From assembly GCF_052076145.1 (NCBI RefSeq), contig NZ_CP197246.1, positions 5,208,001 to 5,272,000 of the forward strand: a stretch of DNA of 64,000 nt, given 5' to 3'. Under the pieces are notes generated by a model. That model was not told where the DNA came from. It searched no databases and saw only the letters and a list, made by a program, of their open reading frames with translations. This DNA is from Kitasatospora sp052076145. GTDB taxonomy: Bacteria; Actinomycetota; Actinomycetes; Streptomycetales; Streptomycetaceae. Positions 8,032 through 16,431 of this stretch are shown here, piece after piece. A program made the translations under genes and the position numbers. Every line of letters begins with the position of its first letter. Within the stretch, counting starts at the first letter, position 1.

Positions 8032-9960
8032 ATGACAGTCGAATCGGTCTTCCCACGCCTGGAGGCCCTCCTCCCGCACGTCCAGAAGCCGATCCAGTAC
8101 GTCGGCGGCGAGCTCAACTCGACCGTCAAGGACTGGGACGCCTGCGACGTCCGCTGGGCGCTGATGTACCCCGACGCGTACGAGGTCGGGCTGCCCAACC
8201 AGGGCGTCATGATCCTGTACGAGGTGCTCAACGAGCGCGAGGGCGTGCTCGCCGAGCGCACCTACAGCGTCTGGCCGGACCTCGAAGCGCTGATGCGCGA
8301 GCACGACGTGCCGCAGTTCACCGTCGACGCGCACCGCCCGGTCAAGGCCTTCGACGTGTTCGGGCTCTCCTTCTCCACCGAGCTCGGCTACACCAACATG
8401 CTCACCGCCCTCGACCTCGCGGGCATCCCGCTGGAGGCCAAGGACCGCACCATCGACGACCCGATCGTCCTCGCGGGCGGCCACGCGGCCTTCAACCCCG
8501 AGCCGATCGCGGACTTCATCGACTGCGCGGTGATCGGCGACGGCGAGCAGGCCGTGCTCGACATGACCGAGATCATCCGCGCCTGGAAGGCCGAGGGCCG
8601 GCCGGGCGGGCGCGACGAGGTGCTGCTGCGCCTGGCCAGGACCGGCGGGGTGTACGTGCCGCGCTTCTACGACGTCGAGTACCTGGCCGACGGCCGGATC
8701 GCCCGCGTCGTGCCGAACGCGCCGGGCGTGCCGTGGCGGGTCTCCAAGCACACCGTGATGGACCTCGACGAGTGGCCCTACCCGAAGCAGCCGCTCGTCC
8801 CGCTCGCCGAGACGGTGCACGAGCGGATGTCCGTCGAGATCTTCCGTGGCTGCACCCGTGGCTGCCGCTTCTGCCAGGCCGGCATGATCACGCGTCCCGT
8901 CCGGGAGCGAAGCATCACCGGAATCGGCGAGATGGTCGAGCGCGGCCTGAAGGCGACCGGCTTCGAGGAGGTCGGCCTGCTCTCGCTCTCCAGCGCCGAC
9001 CACACCGAGATCGGCGAGATCGCCAAGGGCCTGGCCGACCGCTACACCGAGGACAAGGTCGGCCTCTCCCTCCCGTCCACCCGGGTGGACGCCTTCAACA
9101 TCGACCTCGCCAACGAGCTGACCCGCAACGGCCGCCGCTCGGGCCTCACCTTCGCCCCCGAGGGCGGCAGTGAGCGCATCCGCAAGGTGATCAACAAGAT
9201 GGTGTCCGAGGAGGACCTCATCCGCACCGTCGCCGCCGCCTACGGCAACGGCTGGCGCCAGGTGAAGCTGTACTTCATGGTCGGCCTCCCGACGGAGACC
9301 GACGAGGACGTGCTGCAGATCGCCGAGATGGCGAAGAACGTCATCCAGAAGGGCCGCGAGGTCACCGGCCAGAACGACATCCGCTGCACCGTCTCCATCG
9401 GCGGGTTCGTCCCCAAGCCGCACACGCCCTTCCAGTGGGCCCCGCAGCTCTCCGCCGAGGCCACCGACGCCCGCCTCGGCAAGCTCCGCGACGCCATCCG
9501 TGGCGACCGCAAGTACGGCAAGAACATCGGTTTCCGCTACCACGACGGCAAGCCCGGCATCATCGAGGGCCTGCTCTCCCGCGGCGACCGTCGCACCGGC
9601 AAGATCATCCGCGCGGTCTACGAGGACGGCGGCCGCTTCGACGGCTGGCGCGAGCACTTCTCCTACGACCGCTGGATCGCCGCCGCCGAGAAGGGCCTGG
9701 CCGGCACCGGCGTCGACGTCGAGTGGTACACCACCCGCGAGCGCGCCTATGAGGAGGTCCTCCCCTGGGACCACCTGGACAGCGGCCTCGACAAGGACTG
9801 GCTCTGGGAGGACTGGCAGGACGCCCTCGAAGAGGTCGAGGTCGACGACTGCCGCTGGACGCCGTGCTTCGACTGCGGGGTGTGCCCTCAGATGCAGACC
9901 GAGATCCAGATCGGCCCGACCGGCGTGAAGCTCCTGCCGCTCACGGTGGTCAACCAGTAG
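8032..9960 (+). CDS. TIGR03960-type radical SAM protein with B12-binding-like N-terminus
   Basis: A 642-residue protein of the family that pairs with DUF2344 proteins. The N-terminal third resembles a B12-binding fold (VGLPNQGVMILYEVLNE, LAGGHAAFNPEP, VIGDGEQAVLD). The radical SAM core carries C274-x3-C278-x2-C281 in GCTRGCRFCQAG for the 4Fe-4S cluster. The C-terminus has a second Cys group, CRWTPCFDCGVCPQM, that could bind another metal centre. The substrate is unknown; partner conservation beside rne/rplU hints at RNA or ribosome modification, which is inference. A strong hairpin follows (9975-10005). Confidence 0.9.
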   Translation: MTVESVFPRLEALLPHVQKPIQYVGGELNSTVKDWDACDVRWALMYPDAYEVGLPNQGVMILYEVLNEREGVLAERTYSVWPDLEALMREHDVPQFTVDAHRPVKAFDVFGLSFSTELGYTNMLTALDLAGIPLEAKDRTIDDPIVLAGGHAAFNPEPIADFIDCAVIGDGEQAVLDMTEIIRAWKAEGRPGGRDEVLLRLARTGGVYVPRFYDVEYLADGRIARVVPNAPGVPWRVSKHTVMDLDEWPYPKQPLVPLAETVHERMSVEIFRGCTRGCRFCQAGMITRPVRERSITGIGEMVERGLKATGFEEVGLLSLSSADHTEIGEIAKGLADRYTEDKVGLSLPSTRVDAFNIDLANELTRNGRRSGLTFAPEGGSERIRKVINKMVSEEDLIRTVAAAYGNGWRQVKLYFMVGLPTETDEDVLQIAEMAKNVIQKGREVTGQNDIRCTVSIGGFVPKPHTPFQWAPQLSAEATDARLGKLRDAIRGDRKYGKNIGFRYHDGKPGIIEGLLSRGDRRTGKIIRAVYEDGGRFDGWREHFSYDRWIAAAEKGLAGTGVDVEWYTTRERAYEEVLPWDHLDSGLDKDWLWEDWQDALEEVEVDDCRWTPCFDCGVCPQMQTEIQIGPTGVKLLPLTVVNQ

Positions 9961-9974
9961 GACGACTCCTCGGG

Positions 9975-10007
9975 ACGCCCTCGCCGGACACTCCGGCGGG
10001 GGCGTTT
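9975..10007 (+). terminator. Terminator after the radical SAM gene
   Basis: 13-bp stem ACGCCCTCGCCGG / CCGGCGGGGGCGT (one G-T pair), 5-base loop, followed by TTT. It lies 14 bases after the stop. Confidence 0.8.
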
Positions 10008-10047
10008 CCCGGTTCACGGCAGTTGACGGACATTCACGGGGGACGCA

Positions 10048-10701
10048 GTGAGCAGTGGGACGGACGACAGGCGGCCCGGTGGCTGTCTGACCGGGGTGGT
10101 GCGGGCGGTCGCGCTGGTGGTCGTGGTGCCGGTGCGGCTGTTGGTGGAGTTGTTGGCGGTGGTGCTGCGGCCGGTCGGGATCGCGGCGGACTGGGTCGTG
10201 CGGATGGTGGGGCTGGCGCTTTACTGGGTGTTCGTGTGGCCGTTCCTGACGGTGTGGCGGTACGTGCTGGCGCCGCTCGGGCGGGTGCTGGTGGTCGCGC
10301 CGCTGCGGTGGCTGCTCCGGGAGGTGCTCGCGCCCGTGGGGCGGGTACTGCTGGCGGGGCTGGTGGTGCTGGCCAGGGGGTTCGCGTGGCTGGTCGACAT
10401 CCTGCTGGTGGTGCCGCTCCGGGCGCTGTACCGGTACGTGCTGGCGCCGCTCGGGCGGGCGGTGGCCTGGGTGCTGCGGTGGCTGGTGGCCGTGCCGGTG
10501 GTCTGGCTGTGGGAGACGCTGCTGTACCCGGTGCTGCGGGTGGTCGGCCGGGCCGTCGCCTGGGCGTGGCGGGTCGGCGGGCTGGTCTGGCGGTTCGCCG
10601 TGGTGCGCCCGTGCCGGTGGGTGCGGCGCGAGGTGTGGTGGCCGGTGAAGCTGGAGGTCCGGCGGGTGCTCGCCGACGTCCGCCGGGCGTTGCTGGGCTG
10701 A
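10048..10701 (+). CDS. Repetitive Trp/Val-rich hypothetical membrane protein
   Basis: A 217-residue protein I cannot assign to a functional family. After a short polar N-terminus it is almost wholly hydrophobic with regular Arg and Trp residues. It repeats a module about every 25-45 residues: WRYVLAPLGRVLVV, REVLAPVGRVLL, YRYVLAPLGRAV, YPVLRVVGRAV. The C-terminal 30 residues are strongly basic and amphipathic. GTG 10048 follows GGGGGACGC. Similar proteins are seen at this place in Streptomyces. Short helices lying in or along the membrane would fit the pattern; the role is unknown. Confidence 0.7.
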   Translation: MSSGTDDRRPGGCLTGVVRAVALVVVVPVRLLVELLAVVLRPVGIAADWVVRMVGLALYWVFVWPFLTVWRYVLAPLGRVLVVAPLRWLLREVLAPVGRVLLAGLVVLARGFAWLVDILLVVPLRALYRYVLAPLGRAVAWVLRWLVAVPVVWLWETLLYPVLRVVGRAVAWAWRVGGLVWRFAVVRPCRWVRREVWWPVKLEVRRVLADVRRALLG

Positions 10702-10728
10702 ACGGGCGCGTACCCTTGTCCTGACAGA

Positions 10729-10755
10729 GTCCGGCAGGTGTGACACCCGCCGGAC
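10729..10755 (+). promoter_or_regulatory. Hairpin in the leader of the DUF2344 gene
   Basis: GTCCGGC / GCCGGAC stem extended by GGTG/CACC across one mismatch. It lies just downstream of a likely -10 hexamer TACCCT (10711-10716). It may be a leader structure or a weak terminator of the upstream gene. Confidence 0.4.
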
Positions 10756-10781
10756 GGAGAACTGACTAAGGACTGAGCGCC

Positions 10782-11588
10782 CTGGCACGCCGCACGCCCG
10801 ACGGTCCGCCGCCCGCGCCGACGGTGCAGCGCATCCGTCTCCGCTACACCAAGCGCGGCCGTCTGCGCTTCACCAGCCACCGCGACTTCCAGCGGGCGTT
10901 CGAGCGGGCTCTGCGCCGCTCTGCCGTCCCGATGGCCTACTCGGCGGGCTTCACGCCGCACCCCAAGGTCTCGTACGCCAACGCCGCCCCCACCGGCGTG
11001 GCCAGCGAGGCCGAGTACCTGGAGATCGGCCTGGCCGACGTCCGCGACCCGGAGAAGCTGCGCGCGCAGCTGGACGAGTCGATGCCGAACGGCCTGGACA
11101 TCATCGACGCCGTCGAGGTCCGCACCGCGAACTTCGTGGAGCGGCTGGAGGCGTCCGAGTGGCAGGTCAGGCTCGACGGTGTCGAGCCTGCGGACGCCGC
11201 CCGAGCGGTGGCCGCCTTCCTCGCCGCCGAAGAGGTCGAGGTCAGCCGGCAGACCAAGAACGGGCTGCGGGTGTTCGACGCGCGCGGCGCGGTCGCGGCG
11301 CTCGAAGTCCTCCCGTCGCAGGTCGGTGATGGTAACGACACCGGCACGGAACGTGCCTCCGATGTCCGTCCGGCCGGTCCCTGTGCGATACTGCGGCTGG
11401 TAGTACGACACGCCACACCCGCCGTACGACCCGACGACGTTTTGTCCGGTCTTCGTGCGACGGCCGACCTCGCGCCGCCGGTCCCCGCTGAGGTGACCAG
11501 GCTGGCGCAGGGGCCGCTCGACGAGGAGACCGGCACGGTGACCGACCCGCTGGCGCTCGACCGCGCCGCGGCCCCGACAGGCCAGTAG
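10782..11588 (+). CDS. TIGR03936 / DUF2344 protein
   Basis: The partner of the TIGR03960 radical SAM protein; function unknown. The core begins VQRIRLRYTKRGRLRFTSHR and contains the family stretch MAYSAGFTPHPKVSYANA. The first GTG is 10824, but an in-frame CTG at 10782 sits 9-10 bases after AAGGA and restores the usual N-terminus LARRTPDGPPPAPT, so I place the start there (268 residues); GTG 10824 (254 residues) is the alternative. A Gly/Asp/Thr-rich insert near VGDGNDTGTERASDVRPAG precedes the last domain. Conserved beside rne in actinobacteria. Confidence 0.82.
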   Translation: MARRTPDGPPPAPTVQRIRLRYTKRGRLRFTSHRDFQRAFERALRRSAVPMAYSAGFTPHPKVSYANAAPTGVASEAEYLEIGLADVRDPEKLRAQLDESMPNGLDIIDAVEVRTANFVERLEASEWQVRLDGVEPADAARAVAAFLAAEEVEVSRQTKNGLRVFDARGAVAALEVLPSQVGDGNDTGTERASDVRPAGPCAILRLVVRHATPAVRPDDVLSGLRATADLAPPVPAEVTRLAQGPLDEETGTVTDPLALDRAAAPTGQ

Positions 11589-12015
11589 CGGCCGCCGGGC
11601 CGCGCGCACCTGCGTCCGCCTAGTGGGAGGCGAGCCCGGCCCGGAGCTTCAGCTACCGGGCCGAGGGCTCGCCGGGCCCCCGCGGCTCCCCAGGGGAGCG
11701 AGCGCCGTCGCGCGCAGGCCAGCCCCTTGCGGCCCGCCGACCCGGATGGTCGGTGAGCCCGAGGAACCCGTCCGGCAGCCATCCGGCCCGGGGACGGCCC
11801 GGCTTTGAAAACTTGGAAGAACTGGTCAAGAACCAGAAGACTTTCGACGCCCCGCACCGTGCGGAGCGCCGAGCGAGACTACGAGCCCCTGTGCGGCCTC
11901 GCGTCCGCACTACGGCACCGCCCCGGTCCGCCCGCGAATCTCGCGGCCGATCGGGCCACAGGTGCCGTGACGTGCCCGATGCGGAGCCCGGGGGCCTGAC
12001 GGGAGATCCACCCGC
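11589..12015 (+). promoter_or_regulatory. Upstream region/5' UTR of RNase E
   Basis: 427 bases without a convincing gene. A purine-rich, AT-richer stretch at about 11803-11850 contains a small hairpin CTGGT-CAAGA-ACCAG (11822-11836) and stands out from the GC-rich surroundings. This could be the rne leader, where RNase E genes are often autoregulated; that is inference only. Confidence 0.35.
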
Positions 12016-15000
12016 ATGCTCGAGAACACTGATCCGCAGCAGTCTGCGGCAGCAACCGACACCGATACCGACAGCCCGGCCGCGCCCCCGCGCCGCCGTC
12101 GCCGCGCGGTCTCCCGCCCGGCGGGCACCCCGCAGGGCGCCGAGGCGGCGGCCACCGAGGTCGTCGTACCGGTCGAGACCCCCGCCGAGGAGGCCGCCCC
12201 GGCCGCACCCGCCGCCGAGCCGGTCGCCGAGGAGAAGCCCGTCCGGGCCCGCCGTACCCGTAAGCGGGCCGAGTCGCCCGCCGGTGCCCCGGCCGAGGCC
12301 GTGGTGGCCGAGCCGGTCGTCGCGCAGACGCCCGCCGCCGAGCCGGTCGCCGAGGAGAAGCCCGTCCGGGCCCGCCGCGCCCGTAAGCGGGCCGAGTCGC
12401 CCGCCGGTGCCCCGGCCGCCGAGGAGACGCCCGCCGTCGCCGAGCCGGTCGCTGCCGCACCCGCCGCCGAGGAGGCGCCCGCAGAGGCGCCTGCACGCCG
12501 GACGCGCCGCTCCCGCCGCGTGGTCGAGGCCGCGCCCGTCGTCGTGGCCGAGGAGCCCGCCGTCGAGGAGGAGCCCGCCGAGGAGCCCGTCGAGGAGCCG
12601 CAGGCCGAGGTCAAGCCGGTCGTCGAGGCCCCGCCGGTGGCCGAGGACGCCCCGACGCACCGCGTCCGCCGCCGCGCCGTCCGCCCCTCCACCGCGATCT
12701 TCCAGGCCCCGGTCTTCCAGGAGCCGGCCCAGTTCGTGGCCCCGGCCGCCCAGGCCACCCCGGCCGCGGCCCCCGCGCCGAAGGCCGCCGCCGTGCCCGC
12801 CGCCGCCAAGGCCGCCCCCGTCGCCCAGGCGTCGGAGGAGGAAGAGTTCGAGTACAGCGGCGTCGGCCGCCGTCGCCGTTCCGGGCGTCAGCCCGTCCGG
12901 GTGCAGTCGCAGCAGCGTTCCGCACCGGCCCGGGAGGTCCGTGAGGCGCGCGAGGTCCGTGAGGTCCGCGAGCAGCCCAAGCCCGTCGTCGTGGAGGCCC
13001 CGGCCGCCGTCGAGGAGCCCGCTGCCGCCGTGACCACCGGCCCCGAGGTCGAGGGTGACTGGGAGGACGACCGCCCGTCCCGCCGTCGCCGCCGGGGTGG
13101 CCGTCGCCGCCGTCGCGGTGACGCCGAGGAGTTCGAGGCCGAGGCGCCCGTCGAGGCCGAGCAGGCCGCCGAGGAGCCCGTCGAGGAGGAGGACGAGGAC
13201 GACGACCTGGCCGGTGGCCTGGCGTCCTCCCGTCGCCGTCGCCGCCGTCGCCGTCGCAGTGGTGAGGCCGGTGGCGTCGAGGTGGCTGCCGAGACCACCG
13301 AGGACGGCGTCCGTACGGTCGTGAAGGTCCGCGAGCCGCGCCGCCGCTCCGCCGAGCCGTCCTTCGACCCGGACGAGGTGCAGTCCATCAAGGGCTCGAC
13401 CCGTCTGGAGGCGAAGAAGCAGCGCCGCCGCGAGGGCCGCGAGCTGGGCCGCCGCCGGGTGCCGATCATCACCGAGGCCGAGTTCCTGGCCCGCCGCGAG
13501 TCGGTCGAGCGCGTGATGGTCGTCCGCCAGAACGGCGAGCGCACCCAGATCGGCGTCCTGGAGGACGGCGTGCTCGTCGAGCACTACGTCAACAAGGAGC
13601 AGGCCACCTCGTACGTCGGCAACGTCTACCTGGGCAAGGTCCAGAACGTGCTGCCGTCGATGGAGGCCGCCTTCGTCGACATCGGCAAGGGCCGCAACGC
13701 CGTGCTGTACGCCGGTGAGGTCAACTTCGGCGCGCTGGGCGGCCACGGCGGCCCGCGCCGGATCGAGTCGGTGCTCAAGTCCGGCCAGTCCGTGCTGGTC
13801 CAGGTCTCCAAGGACCCGATCGGCCACAAGGGCGCCCGCCTGACCAGCCAGATCTCGCTTCCCGGCCGCTACCTGGTCTACGTGCCCGAGGGCTCGATGA
13901 CCGGCATCAGCCGCAAGCTGCCCGAGAACGAGCGCGCCCGCCTGAAGCAGATCCTCAAGAAGATCGTCCCCGAGGACGCGGGCGTCATCGTCCGCACCGC
14001 CGCCGAGGGCGCCAGCGAGGACGAGCTGACGCGTGACGTGCAGCGCCTGCAGCAGCAGTGGGAGGAGATCCAGAAGAAGGCGACCTCCGGCAACGCCCCC
14101 GCGCTGCTCTACGGCGAGCCGGACATGACCGTCCGGGTCGTCCGCGACATCTTCAACGAGGACTTCACCAAGGTCATCGTCTCCGGCAACGACGCGTGGA
14201 ACACCATCCACGAGTACGTCGGCGGTGTCGCCCCCGACCTGGCCGAGCGCCTGCAGCGCTGGACCTCCGACGTGGACGTGTTCGCCACGTACCGCATCGA
14301 CGAGCAGCTGATGAAGGCGCTGGACCGCAAGGTCTGGCTGCCGAGCGGCGGTTCGCTGGTCATCGACCGCACCGAGGCGATGATCGTGGTCGACGTCAAC
14401 ACCGGCAAGTTCGTCGGTCAGGGCGGCAACCTCGAAGAGACCGTCACCCGGAACAACATCGAGGCGGCCGAGGAGATCGTCCGCCAGCTGCGGCTGCGCG
14501 ACCTCGGCGGCATCATCGTGATCGACTTCATCGACATGGTGCTGGAGTCCAACCGGGACCTGGTGCTGCGCCGCCTGCTGGAGTGCCTGGGCCGGGACCG
14601 GACCAAGCACCAGGTGGCCGAGGTCACCTCGCTGGGCCTGGTGCAGATGACCCGCAAGCGGGTCGGCCAGGGCCTGCTGGAGTCCTTCTCCGAGAGCTGC
14701 GTGCACTGCAACGGCCGTGGCGTCATCGTCCACATGGAGCAGCCGACCGCCCCCGGTGGCGGCGGTGGCTCGGTGGGCACCTCGGGCGAGGCCATCTCGG
14801 GCGGCAAGCGCCGTCGCCGGGGCAAGGGCGGCGCCGCTGCCGAGGAGCCGCAGGCCGTCGAGACGCTCGAGGAGCTGGAGGCCGAGGAGCCGCACGAGCA
14901 CGAGCACGAGGACTTCGAGCTGGTGCCGAGCGGCGAGCAGCTCGCCATCCCGGTCGCCGAGCCCGAGGCCGCTCCGGTCGTCGAGCCCGCGCCGGTGGTC

Positions 15001-15486
15001 GTGGCCGAGCCGCAGCCGAGCCTGGTCGAGATCCCGGCCGCCGCCGCGCCGGCCCCGCGTACCCGCCGCCGTGCGGTGCGCAAGGCCACCGCTCCGGCGG
15101 GTGCGCCGGGCGAGGCCGAGATCGTGGTGCTCCAGGCCCGCGCCGAGGCCGCTGTGAAGGCGGCGCTGGACGCGGCGGAGGAGCGGACGGCTGCCGAGGC
15201 TGCTGCCCCGGCCGAGACTGCTCCGGTCGAGGCCGAGCCGGTTGTCGAGACCGTCGCGGAGCCGGAGATCGAGGCCGAGGCCGAGGTCGCTGTCGAGACC
15301 GACGCCGAGGCCGAGGCGCCTGCGCCGAAGAAGCGCGCGCCCCGCAAGGCCGCCGCGAAGAAGACCGCTGCCACCAAGACCACGGCAGCGGCGAAGAAGA
15401 CCACCGCCCGCAAGACCGCCACCAAGCGGACGAGCGCGGCGGCCAAGAAGGCAGCTGCCGCCGAGGGTGATTCGGCGGCTGAGTAA
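12016..15486 (+). CDS. rne: Ribonuclease E/G with long disordered arms
   Basis: A 1,156-residue endoribonuclease for mRNA decay and rRNA processing. Residues 1 to about 470 are a low-complexity Ala/Pro/Glu/Arg arm with RRRRR blocks and an internal duplication. An S1 RNA-binding domain starts near 515 (YVGNVYLGKVQNVLPSMEAA). The catalytic core has VVDVNTGKF with D793 and DFIDM with D837/D840, the two metal-binding Asp positions. C895-x2-C898 in SCVHCNGRG is the zinc-link. From about 910 a second disordered arm ends in a Lys/Ala-rich tail (AKKTAATKTTAAAKKTTARK). Core-in-the-middle architecture is typical of Streptomyces RNase ES. A strong terminator follows. Confidence 0.95.
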   Translation: MLENTDPQQSAAATDTDTDSPAAPPRRRRRAVSRPAGTPQGAEAAATEVVVPVETPAEEAAPAAPAAEPVAEEKPVRARRTRKRAESPAGAPAEAVVAEPVVAQTPAAEPVAEEKPVRARRARKRAESPAGAPAAEETPAVAEPVAAAPAAEEAPAEAPARRTRRSRRVVEAAPVVVAEEPAVEEEPAEEPVEEPQAEVKPVVEAPPVAEDAPTHRVRRRAVRPSTAIFQAPVFQEPAQFVAPAAQATPAAAPAPKAAAVPAAAKAAPVAQASEEEEFEYSGVGRRRRSGRQPVRVQSQQRSAPAREVREAREVREVREQPKPVVVEAPAAVEEPAAAVTTGPEVEGDWEDDRPSRRRRRGGRRRRRGDAEEFEAEAPVEAEQAAEEPVEEEDEDDDLAGGLASSRRRRRRRRRSGEAGGVEVAAETTEDGVRTVVKVREPRRRSAEPSFDPDEVQSIKGSTRLEAKKQRRREGRELGRRRVPIITEAEFLARRESVERVMVVRQNGERTQIGVLEDGVLVEHYVNKEQATSYVGNVYLGKVQNVLPSMEAAFVDIGKGRNAVLYAGEVNFGALGGHGGPRRIESVLKSGQSVLVQVSKDPIGHKGARLTSQISLPGRYLVYVPEGSMTGISRKLPENERARLKQILKKIVPEDAGVIVRTAAEGASEDELTRDVQRLQQQWEEIQKKATSGNAPALLYGEPDMTVRVVRDIFNEDFTKVIVSGNDAWNTIHEYVGGVAPDLAERLQRWTSDVDVFATYRIDEQLMKALDRKVWLPSGGSLVIDRTEAMIVVDVNTGKFVGQGGNLEETVTRNNIEAAEEIVRQLRLRDLGGIIVIDFIDMVLESNRDLVLRRLLECLGRDRTKHQVAEVTSLGLVQMTRKRVGQGLLESFSESCVHCNGRGVIVHMEQPTAPGGGGGSVGTSGEAISGGKRRRRGKGGAAAEEPQAVETLEELEAEEPHEHEHEDFELVPSGEQLAIPVAEPEAAPVVEPAPVVVAEPQPSLVEIPAAAAPAPRTRRRAVRKATAPAGAPGEAEIVVLQARAEAAVKAALDAAEERTAAEAAAPAETAPVEAEPVVETVAEPEIEAEAEVAVETDAEAEAPAPKKRAPRKAAAKKTAATKTTAAAKKTTARKTATKRTSAAAKKAAAAEGDSAAE
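12208..12418 (+). repeat. Internal 88-bp direct repeat in rne
   Basis: The segments 12208-12295 and 12331-12418 are nearly identical (differences only around TAC/CGC and the last codons), 123 bp apart. They encode PAAEPVAEEKPVRARR and RKRAESPAGAPA twice: a 41-residue unit duplicated in the N-terminal arm. Confidence 0.85.
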
Positions 15487-15494
15487 GCCCGTTC

Positions 15495-15524
15495 ACCGGG
15501 GGCGGGCAGCTGCCCGCCCCCGGT
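15495..15524 (+). terminator. Terminator after rne
   Basis: Perfect 15-bp palindrome: ACCGGGGGCGGGCAG followed directly by CTGCCCGCCCCCGGT, nine bases after the rne stop. Confidence 0.85.
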
Positions 15525-15539
15525 GTGTACGGTGCCGGT

Positions 15540-15591
15540 TTGCCCCTGGGGCGGCTGGTACGTATTCTTGACCACTGGCGTGTCTACGCCA
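15540..15591 (+). promoter_or_regulatory. rplU-rpmA promoter and leader hairpin
   Basis: -35 TTGCCC (15540-15545), exactly 17 bp, -10 TATTCT (15563-15568): a good housekeeping-sigma match. Just downstream is a 6-bp hairpin TGGCGT-GTCT-ACGCCA (15576-15591) in the roughly 130-base leader. A ribosomal-protein leader role is possible but unproven. Confidence 0.6.
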
Positions 15592-15706
15592 TGCTCCCGA
15601 GCACATCACCTCCTGGGTCTTCTCACGAAGAGCCGGGGGAGGCCGCTGTGTCCGTACCCAGCGGCTGGCATCGAGAGTTCCGACCGAGCAGGAAAGCAGG
15701 TACCGC

Positions 15707-16021
15707 ATGTACGCGATCGTTCGCGCCGGCGGCCGCCAGCACAAGGTCGCCGTTGGCGACGTGCTGGAGATCGACCGTGTTGACGTCAAGCCGGGTGACT
15801 CGGTGGAGCTCTCGACCATCCTGGTCGTCGACGGCGAGGCCGTCACCTCCGACCCGTGGGTCCTCGCCGGTGTGAAGGTTCACGCCGAGGTCGTCGACCA
15901 CACCAAGGGTGAGAAGATCATCATCCTTCGTTACAAGAACAAGACCGGCTACCGTCGTCGCCAGGGCCACCGCCAGCGTCACACCGCCGTCCGCATCACC
16001 AGCATCGACTCCGCGAAGTAA
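15707..16021 (+). CDS. rplU: 50S ribosomal protein L21
   Basis: A 104-residue 23S rRNA-binding protein of the large subunit. MYAIVRAGGRQHKVAVGDVL at the start and YRRRQGHRQRHTAVRI at the end are family hallmarks. ATG 15707 follows an AGGAAAG site. rpmA follows after 16 bases with its own GGGGA site; they form one short operon ending at the hairpin 16338-16365. Confidence 0.98.
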   Translation: MYAIVRAGGRQHKVAVGDVLEIDRVDVKPGDSVELSTILVVDGEAVTSDPWVLAGVKVHAEVVDHTKGEKIIILRYKNKTGYRRRQGHRQRHTAVRITSIDSAK

Positions 16022-16037
16022 GTAAGGGGATAGCGAG

Positions 16038-16295
16038 ATGGCACATAAGAAGGGCGCAAGCTCTACCCGTAACGGCCGCGACTCGAACGCCCAGCGCCTC
16101 GGCGTGAAGCGTTTCGGCGGCCAGGTCGTCAGCGCCGGCGAGATCCTCGTCCGCCAGCGTGGCACCCACTTCCACCCGGGTGCGGATGTCGGTCGCGGCG
16201 GCGACGACACCCTGTTCGCGCTGAAGGCCGGCGCGGTCCAGTTCGGCACGCACCGTGGCCGTCGGGTCGTCAACATCGTGGCCGTCGAGGCCTGA
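16038..16295 (+). CDS. rpmA: 50S ribosomal protein L27
   Basis: An 85-residue protein whose N-terminus reaches the peptidyl-transferase centre. The sequence starts MAHKKGASSTRNGRDSNAQR with no N-terminal extension, so no protease maturation is expected, unlike Firmicutes. LGVKRFGGQVVSAGEILVRQ is diagnostic. It is cotranscribed with rplU. Confidence 0.98.
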   Translation: MAHKKGASSTRNGRDSNAQRLGVKRFGGQVVSAGEILVRQRGTHFHPGADVGRGGDDTLFALKAGAVQFGTHRGRRVVNIVAVEA

Positions 16296-16337
16296 TCTTC
16301 CTGATGCCGCGTCAGCGGTAACGGCGAGATTCTGGGA

Positions 16338-16370
16338 GGGTGGGCCGGAAATTTCCGGCTCACCCTTCTT
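16338..16370 (+). terminator. Terminator of the rplU-rpmA operon
   Basis: Stem GGGTGGGCCGGAA / TTCCGGCTCACCC (13 bp, one G-T pair) with a short AT loop, then TTCTT. Confidence 0.8.
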
Positions 16371-16431
16371 GCTTTACCCCGGGGTGGTTTGTCCGTCCCG
16401 ACCCCATTTCTTCGCTCTGGAGGCACATCCA

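Noticed and set aside
7846..10788. Long minus-strand frame (980 codons) opposite the radical SAM and membrane genes, and similar long shadows at 2553-5021, 4345-6453, 11653-14907, 52736-54844 and 59840-61993
   Set aside because: These are antisense or off-frame readings of strongly GC-biased genes; composition is skewed (Arg/Ala/Gly/His-rich) with no family motifs, and the opposite frame encodes well-known proteins.
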